From assembly GCA_018873225.1 (NCBI GenBank), contig JAEILZ010000004.1, positions 4,464,001-4,528,000 of the forward strand: a stretch of 64,000 nt of DNA, given 5' to 3'. A program made the position numbers and the translations under genes. The DNA is from [Phialemoniopsis] sp. UDSM-2020. Lineage: Eukaryota; Ascomycota; Sordariomycetes; Thyridiales; Thyridiaceae. Shown here piece after piece: positions 57,398 to 64,000 of this stretch. Numbering within the stretch: position 1 is the first letter of the stretch; the number at the start of each line of letters is the position of its first letter. The notes beneath the pieces are model-generated. The model worked only from the letters and a program-made list of their open reading frames with translations, was not told the origin of the DNA and did no database searches.

Positions 57398-60300
57398 ATG
57401 ATCAGTGTACTAAACGCCGAGAGATGGATATACTGATATGGTGTTCGATCCGTTCGCTGGGTGCAGGCTACGGCCATGAGATTGCTGAAATAACATTTTC
57501 TTGTTTTGATATACTCACTCCTAACTCTCACTTCTTTACGGATCTTACAAAGCGGACAAGGAGTCAACATGCATCTTCTAAAGAGACTCAAACCGTAGGC
57601 TTCTTCAGAAGTACCACATATCATGGCCAATGTTGATCTTGCATAGAAATCCAGGAATTGCCTCTGTCACCTCCAGTAAATACTTCAATTGCTTTCAAGG
57701 CCGAAGTTCTCAATGCGGCGAAGACGCTTCCTCCTACTTCCTACACTCTGCTCATACCTGATTACAAAGGTCTTCGACGACGTGAGCACATGACTTCATT
57801 CGGACCCTAGAAAACAGTTTCCTGATGACGAGCTAACCGCGGGAGCCCCTCTCTCGGTCATGCCGCAGTTCCTTAACTCAGAGATCATATAGCCTTGAGG
57901 CACATGACCACTCCACCCGAACTTGTTTACCAAATTGCTTGTTCTTGGTAACAGGATAGCTACAGCAACGAGACGGCCCGGTAGAATCGACACAGAATTT
58001 TCTAAGGATAAATCGACGCTGGGAGCAACACGGGCCTACATCATCACAATATCGAGCCGCGTGTGGGACCCTGAGTGCGCACCGGGAAACAGATGAGGCA
58101 CCCATCTTGCCTCGGCTGACATGCCGGGTTCAAACCAACAAAATGCAACGGCTGAAGGAGTTGCCTTGGACCCTGATTTTTGATCCCCTAAGGCCGAGTC
58201 TACGGGCCCCCAACCGACCATATGAAGCCGAGATGCACGAGAGTCAAGCCAAGCCGTCAGACCTGTTCCCGAGAATGGAAAGCCGAATATCATCGGCACA
58301 ACTCTCGGACAGATGGGCGGGCAGAACAAGAGCGGCAAAGTCCGCAGGGTTAATTCGAAATCTCCATCAAGGCATCACATGAGGCATTGCCGCAAATGCA
58401 CGTTGGCGACGAGTGGAGCACTGGAGTTGAGCAATGCCACACTCGGAAAGAGTAAGGGTTGCCAACACCTTGCAGTAGTGGGAAAACTCTGCGCTCTACA
58501 ATCGTTCCAGAACGTCAACATGACTGACCCAGAAGTCGCTTTCACGCAAAGGGTGGACCAAAAGGTGGTTCTCTCGAATCCCACTTGCTGATTGGCACTG
58601 ATACCGTTTGGGAGATGGCGGTTGCTTTTGGATGTGAAAGCCCCGCTCTCTTCGTCGAAGATGGATGGGATTGCAACAGTCTTACGTCGAGAGAGGGAGT
58701 GGTCGGCCTTGGGTGAAGTGTTGAGCGAATGGCGATGGCGGCTGCCCCTCCATCAACACGGGCTAATGCAAGGGACGAGGAACTCCCGCGACAGAGCTGC
58801 CCATCCACTGTGCGGCATGCTAAAAACAACCTTTTCTTGCCCCGAGACTGGGTTGCTGGCAGTGAGTCGACTCGGCTGTCTGATTGACACGTTCAATATT
58901 GCAAAGGTGGCCTGCCACCTTTGCCGTAGCCTCGCCTCCTCAGTGGTATGATGGGGAGCTAGGCTATGGCGGGCGAACCGTTGAACTCAAACGTGCAGAT
59001 CACATGCACTTCTCCCATCTCTGACAGGCTGCGGAAGAGATGTCTTCTGAGCCGGCGCATCGATGGCTGAAGGATGTGTGCCTGGGCATGGCTGACCCCA
59101 ACACCACGCGCCTGCTTTCAGGCTGCGCACAATTGGCGACAGAAACCTGTTTCTCTCACATGCAAAGCTGTCCGGAGGCGCCTCGGGTAACAGGTCGACG
59201 AGCATTTGCTGGGGTTGGGAAGGCCTTTCGCATCTCGGCGTGCGCTGATGGCTGCAGTCGTGGAGAGTGTTGTTGGGAGCATCGCCAGATGGCTTGATGC
59301 AGTCGGAAGGCTGACTGAATTGCTGCACGAGATGATGGGTGTCGGCAAGGCAAATTCGAGTTGACGCGCAGGGCGGGTGGTGACACGACATGCCGTCATC
59401 ATGTAAGTCATTTGCTCGATGCTGAATCCGCCCCTCAGAGATTGCTCACAGCCAGGTAAATCTGACCTTGCATCCTTGTCTATCCCTCGCAGGAAAGCAT
59501 GTCCTGGCGGGACGGCCCTTGCCAGGTGAAATGAGGTCTCATCGAGTCAGGTTCCGAGAAGCCCAACAGAATCGCAGCCCGGGGCTGAATGGGTGCCGGC
59601 TGCAAATGCAGGACAACAGAATTGCTGACCAGTTACAGGGAGCAGGGTGCAGCCGGTGAGGGTGGTCGGTAGACAGTGGCAGAATTCATCGATGCCGCAT
59701 CCTGGGTGCACGTACGTAATCAAACGGATTGACGGGAGAGGGAAGACAGGCTGAAGCCGAGTTGCAGCACATGTGCTTCTCCCAAGTGCAGAGCTCAAGT
59801 GCAGATGGGTATCACAGCATGGGCGCAGGCAGGGCTCGATCACATCGGCACTTGACCCTGAGGACTCGGACACTTGTCGACGTGTGTCCTGAATTGGCTT
59901 CTTGATCCCTGATGCTCAAAAACAATGGCGAATGAAAAGAGAACGGGAGACTAGATGCGACTGGCAAATTGCAAAAATTTTACGAGGCAAGGGGAAGAGG
60001 GCGGCTGGCGATGGAGGTGCTGCCAGCGGTTGACCATCCCAGGACACACACGCGATGGCAGGGAGGCCCAGCAAATCGCAGCAGCAACCACACTTGGCAT
60101 GCTTCTGGAATATGAATGCCGTGCTCTGGTCAACAAAACCAGGCTGGGCTACCAACGGGACGCGGACCTTGCGATGGCTCAGGCCGCTTCCATGCCGGCT
60201 AAGGTCCGTGAGTGGCCATCATGACGAGGCGTACCACAGAGACAACCCGGGAGCGACAGATGAACAGGCGGAGAATCCGGGGAAAATAACCGGCACTGAC

Positions 60301-63300
60301 AAGGTCTTGCGCTTTTGGTATTTTCGGATGGGTTCATCGTACCAACTTTGCTCTGCTCCTGGTGTTCCTTGAAGTCCGGGATCGTGGGAAGGTACTCCGT
60401 GGTGCAAAGAGACTGCTCCAGGGTGTTGGCAGTCTCCCACTCGCCCTTCTCACTCGAGAAGCACCCGTTACGGCCGATGATCTCCGCTGGTGTAGCTACT
60501 TGGTGGTCAAGCTGTGTGACTGATGTCTTCCGTTGCCTGCCCCGAAGAAACGTGGCGGAGTGATAGCGTACCTATCGTGCAAAGTGAGGAATACGCTTCC
60601 CCTCTCGTCTTCACAAGCCGACGATGGGGCAGAGGCACTATTGGAATTGTGGCAGACCAGGGAACCCTTGGTACGCTTTCGAGTTGAGAGCCAGTGGGAG
60701 CCAGTGGGAAGCAGTGGGAGCTCAGGCGTTGACAAGGCGCTTTTGCGTGATCGGCGTACACGCTAAAGTAAGGTACGCGATGCGGCCGCAACCAATGGGA
60801 ACGCGAGCGCATTCCCCGTCGCCAATCAGGTCGAAGTGCGTGTTTTCTCACACCCACCTTTTGGTCTGGTTTTTGGATCCTGGATCCTGGAAGACAGAGG
60901 CCAGAGCTTCGTGGGAGGGGAGCTCCAACTTGCTCGAGCTTGGTGGATATCCTGGTACCGTACGTCCTTCGTCCGCGTAGCATGTGCAGCCGAGAAGAGG
61001 TAGGTAAGATGCCAAGAGACATTGAATGTCGTGGGACGGAACCCTTTAGACGCAGACACCTTGCACACTAGTGCAATTCCTTGTGCGCGGCATTTTAGTT
61101 ATCCATCTCAACCCTCTCGCTTAGAAGGGAAGCGGTGGTCGCATGTCTTTTTTTGGTATGACTGTAAGGTAAGACCACGATGTCTTGCAACGCCCGCCAT
61201 GGAGGACCCCCATGGGCCAGCACAAGCTTGCATTCCTTTCCCCGCTGGTTTGTCTCGTGGCCTGAGACAACAGGCCGCTGAAGCCGCAAGCGACGCTACG
61301 TACGGAGTAGTGAAGCCAGCCTCGCTTGCTGGCCCAAGCTGCTGACAAAGAAGGCAGAAGGAGTTCCTGATTGATGGCCGGTGACTGATGGTGGTGCTTG
61401 GTGGTGCTTGTTGGACGCTGGAGCGAGCGACCACTTCGGGAATAGGGCCAGATGTGGATGCGCTTTACTGCAAGGGGTAATGCCCCGAGTAAAGCATTTT
61501 CTGGCTACTGAATAAGTCGGCCGTCGAATTCAATCGTTCTGCGATAAGCCCATCCGCTAGTGTGTGTTGTCATTCCACTTTTTGGAGCCTTTCGGGTCTT
61601 GCTCTTGCAGAAGAGCGACGTGTCTACGGAGTCTGGTGCGGTCTTGTCGCGGCGGTGAATAAAAAAAACTCTGCGGACAGGTGGGAAAAGCTCTGGGCAG
61701 GCAAGTGAGAGGGAGCGCGGCCGGACACCGAGGGGGCAGGCACGACTGGCAGGCTCAACCGAATTTTACATTACAAAGCTTGCAAGGTCCGTCTGTGTCT
61801 GCCATCGAAACAGACTTTGGGATGGGGTCGAGCTTGCGCACAATTATTTCACCATTTCATCATTGGTAGCTATTGTTGGGCGGACCATGCACTTCACACG
61901 TTGTAGGAACTGGAAGGTTGGCCGCCGATCACTCCGGGCTGGCGGTCCCAGCACTCAGTCGCTAGGAATGCAGCCTTTGCTCCCCCTGCTCCCCTGCCAA
62001 AAAAAATCAGCCTGCTAGCGCTGCTCGGAGACCGCCTCCGGAGGATCCAGGCGCCACCTTGCAGGGCCTGCCACCTGCCTGGGTACCTACCTGTGCTGAA
62101 AATCACAGCCCTGGAGCTGTGGTACCAAAAGAAATAAAAACCCTAACTTTGAAAGACTGTGTGACAAACAAACAGCCCATATCTTCAAAATACAAGCCGA
62201 AGGTGTCACGGCGGGAACAGGCAGTAGTGGGCCTCGGCAAGATGTTGTCTTTCCTCTGAAAGTCGTGCCGAGGGCGAGACCTTTCAGAGGCAAGAGCTTA
62301 CAATCACTCGGGGGAGGTTTGGGCGCTGAGCTTGTGAGAATATTTCAGCACGCTCGTGGATGGGACAGTGGTGGGCAGCGGGTCTTTCCCGGTGGCAGCA
62401 CGCACAAGGTCCAGGGAGACAGGGTGCCTGTGGTTGCAACCCGGAAGTGGTTCCCACAAGCCCGACTTTTTCGTCCACTTTGGGTGTGAGCACTGTATCG
62501 ACACGGACTGAGAGAGACCCAAAATGGTGGGCAGGTGCATTGGCATCCGTCATCAATCGAGATGAGCAAACAGGAACAGGCAAAGCCTTCCTGTGCTTCT
62601 TGATGCAAAAAAGCAAAGCAGAAGTGTGAATACTGGTTCAGGTGCAACCTCGGGAGCTCTGGCTCCTGTCAGGGCAGCAATACGGCAGATCTTGCCTGTT
62701 TGGTGACTGCATCGAGGCGTCATCCGTGCTGTAAAAGTTTGCAAAATGGGTGTGTGTCTGGTGTGTGTGCAGTGTGTCTTAGCACGGTTGTGGTCCGTGC
62801 CGCCGTCCACACCAAAACTGAGCCGCCTACAAAGTACGACGGTGGTGGTTTTGGTGGTTGGTGTTCGGTGTTTTGGGTGTGCAGTCAGTGGCTTTGACCA
62901 TTGCGTTGGCCGTGCCCCATTGCCATGTGCAAAGTAGCATCGCTGCTCCCGTAGCCTGTTACGGATCGAGTCATTCTAGACGGCAACAAGAAAAATTCTG
63001 AAGGGCATCAAAAACGTGTCATGACCTGCCATATGGGCTGTCTATCTTGCATATTCGCTGCTAGGCCGGAGGTTTCATCATCTCCCTTGACAGAGTCGAC
63101 TGGCGAGAGCCGTCCGGTGATAACCAGAGAGGGCTGGAAAGCGACACCGGATGGAAGTATGAGAGCATATTCGAGTCATCAAAACGGGATGGTTGGATGA
63201 ATGGTAGGTGTCTATTCTGATACCGTTTGCTCTTCTCCCTGCGTGCGTACGCAGTTTGCAAACCTCAGGCACTCGTCGGCAACGCATTTGGCAGTTGTTT

Positions 63301-64000
63301 GTCCCGGAGCAGGACGTGTGCAGAGCCGTCCTTCACACTGGTTTCCATCCATCCATCGAAACCATTCGAAGAACATGATAGAGCCCAGGCCTTGCGCATT
63401 TTCCGTCCCGCTAAAAACAAAAAAGTAACAGCAACACTCAGACCCAGAACAGTGCCCTAAACCCTTGTCTGTCTTGTCCGTGTAGGCCTGTTCAGAGGCA
63501 AGATGCGCTGTAGCGACCCACTAAAAGGCCCCAAGTAAAACAAAACAGAGCAGGGGACAAGAGAAAAAAAAAACTGCTCGGTTGTCCAATCCATCCATGG
63601 CTTGCCATGTTCTGGGACCTAAGGCCATTCCAGGCAAGGCGCGCCCCGTTTTAGATCCCGGCCTAACGTCCCAGCGAGAACCGGGAGAGATCCATCGATC
63701 CTTGGGAGGAGCCAGAGGGAAAAAAGCCTAGACTGGCGGCGGCGGTGCAAGACGAGTGGATGCTGGCCCATGGATGGCCTAGGATGGGTGGTCGGGTCGG
63801 GCTAAGACGCGATGGATGGAGCTTGTCTGGTGCTGCTTGCTCGATGACCTTAGCTTGCAGACCCTTGTCAAAGCAGCATTTTGACGGCAGTCAGAGCAGT
63901 CAGAGCAGATGCCAAACAGAGGGGGAAAGATGGGTGCCCACCACCCACATTTTGTTGCCATCGAGACCTGGGCTTCCAGGCTTTTCTTGTTCCCCATCGG
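57398..64000. other. 6.6 kb without recognisable genes
   Basis: A short coding-like stretch on the + strand at about 57647-57810 (FKAEVLNAAKT, TLLIPDYKGLRR) follows an AG acceptor-like site and ends in a stop; it may belong to the debris just upstream. From 58 kb to the end all frames are short and overlapping, without domain or splice support. Small tandem repeats occur (60689-60718) and a TG-rich run near 62748-62780. It may be the long upstream region of a gene beyond the window. Confidence 0.4.
60689..60718. repeat. 3 x 10-bp tandem repeat
   Basis: Three consecutive copies of agccagtggg, the third with one change (aagcagtggg), in the gene-free right end of the window. Confidence 0.85.

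Noticed and set aside
1..64000. CRISPR array, prokaryotic operon or prophage
   Set aside because: Spliced fungal genes throughout and no regularly spaced repeats of that kind.

Overview
The window is nuclear DNA of a filamentous ascomycete (Pezizomycotina, most likely Sordariomycetes). Genes carry short introns of about 47-100 bp with GT..AG ends. Families present include Zn2Cys6 regulators, a hydrophobin, DUF3500, LIP-type secretory lipase, WSC domain, Kgd4, cytochrome c heme lyase and fungal UDP-glycosyltransferase. Exon models were built by hand from splice signals and frame; in every model called CDS the exon lengths sum to a whole number of codons.

Layout. 0.6-3.5 kb: a DUF3500 protein and, convergent to it, a LovD/EstB-like serine hydrolase. 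4-8.3 kb: secreted proteins (two small Cys-rich proteins and one Thr-rich mucin-like protein). 10.5-15.9 kb: a HeLo/SesA-like protein with a Gly/Gln/Asn-rich, amyloid-motif-like C-terminus, an unknown 416-aa protein on the opposite strand, and an Hsp70-like ATPase. 16.6-22.5 kb: a Zn2Cys6 regulator, a secretory lipase, a GPI-anchored protein and a tRNA-Ala. 23.5-24 kb: KGD4, followed by about 7.5 kb without recognisable genes. 31.5 kb: a hydrophobin. 32.3-39.8 kb: a compact accessory block of secreted alpha/beta hydrolase, Zn2Cys6 regulator, UDP-glycosyltransferase and BAHD-type acyltransferase, which together could make or tailor a glycosylated, acylated metabolite. 40.2-47.9 kb: conserved housekeeping genes (mevalonate diphosphate decarboxylase, RUS/DUF647 protein, cytochrome c heme lyase, HXT-type sugar transporter). 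53.4-55.2 kb: polynucleotide kinase/3'-phosphatase. 55.3-57.8 kb: a broken WSC fragment and remains of a small secreted-protein gene. 58-64 kb: no gene recognised.

The best candidate for an undescribed system is the 10.5-11.4 kb gene, which looks like a fungal cell-death effector of the HELLP/HeLo-like class whose last exon carries an amyloid-signalling-like motif. It sits near an Hsp70-like protein and has no NLR partner in the window. The second candidate is the 32-40 kb mini-cluster, which has tailoring enzymes but no backbone synthase.
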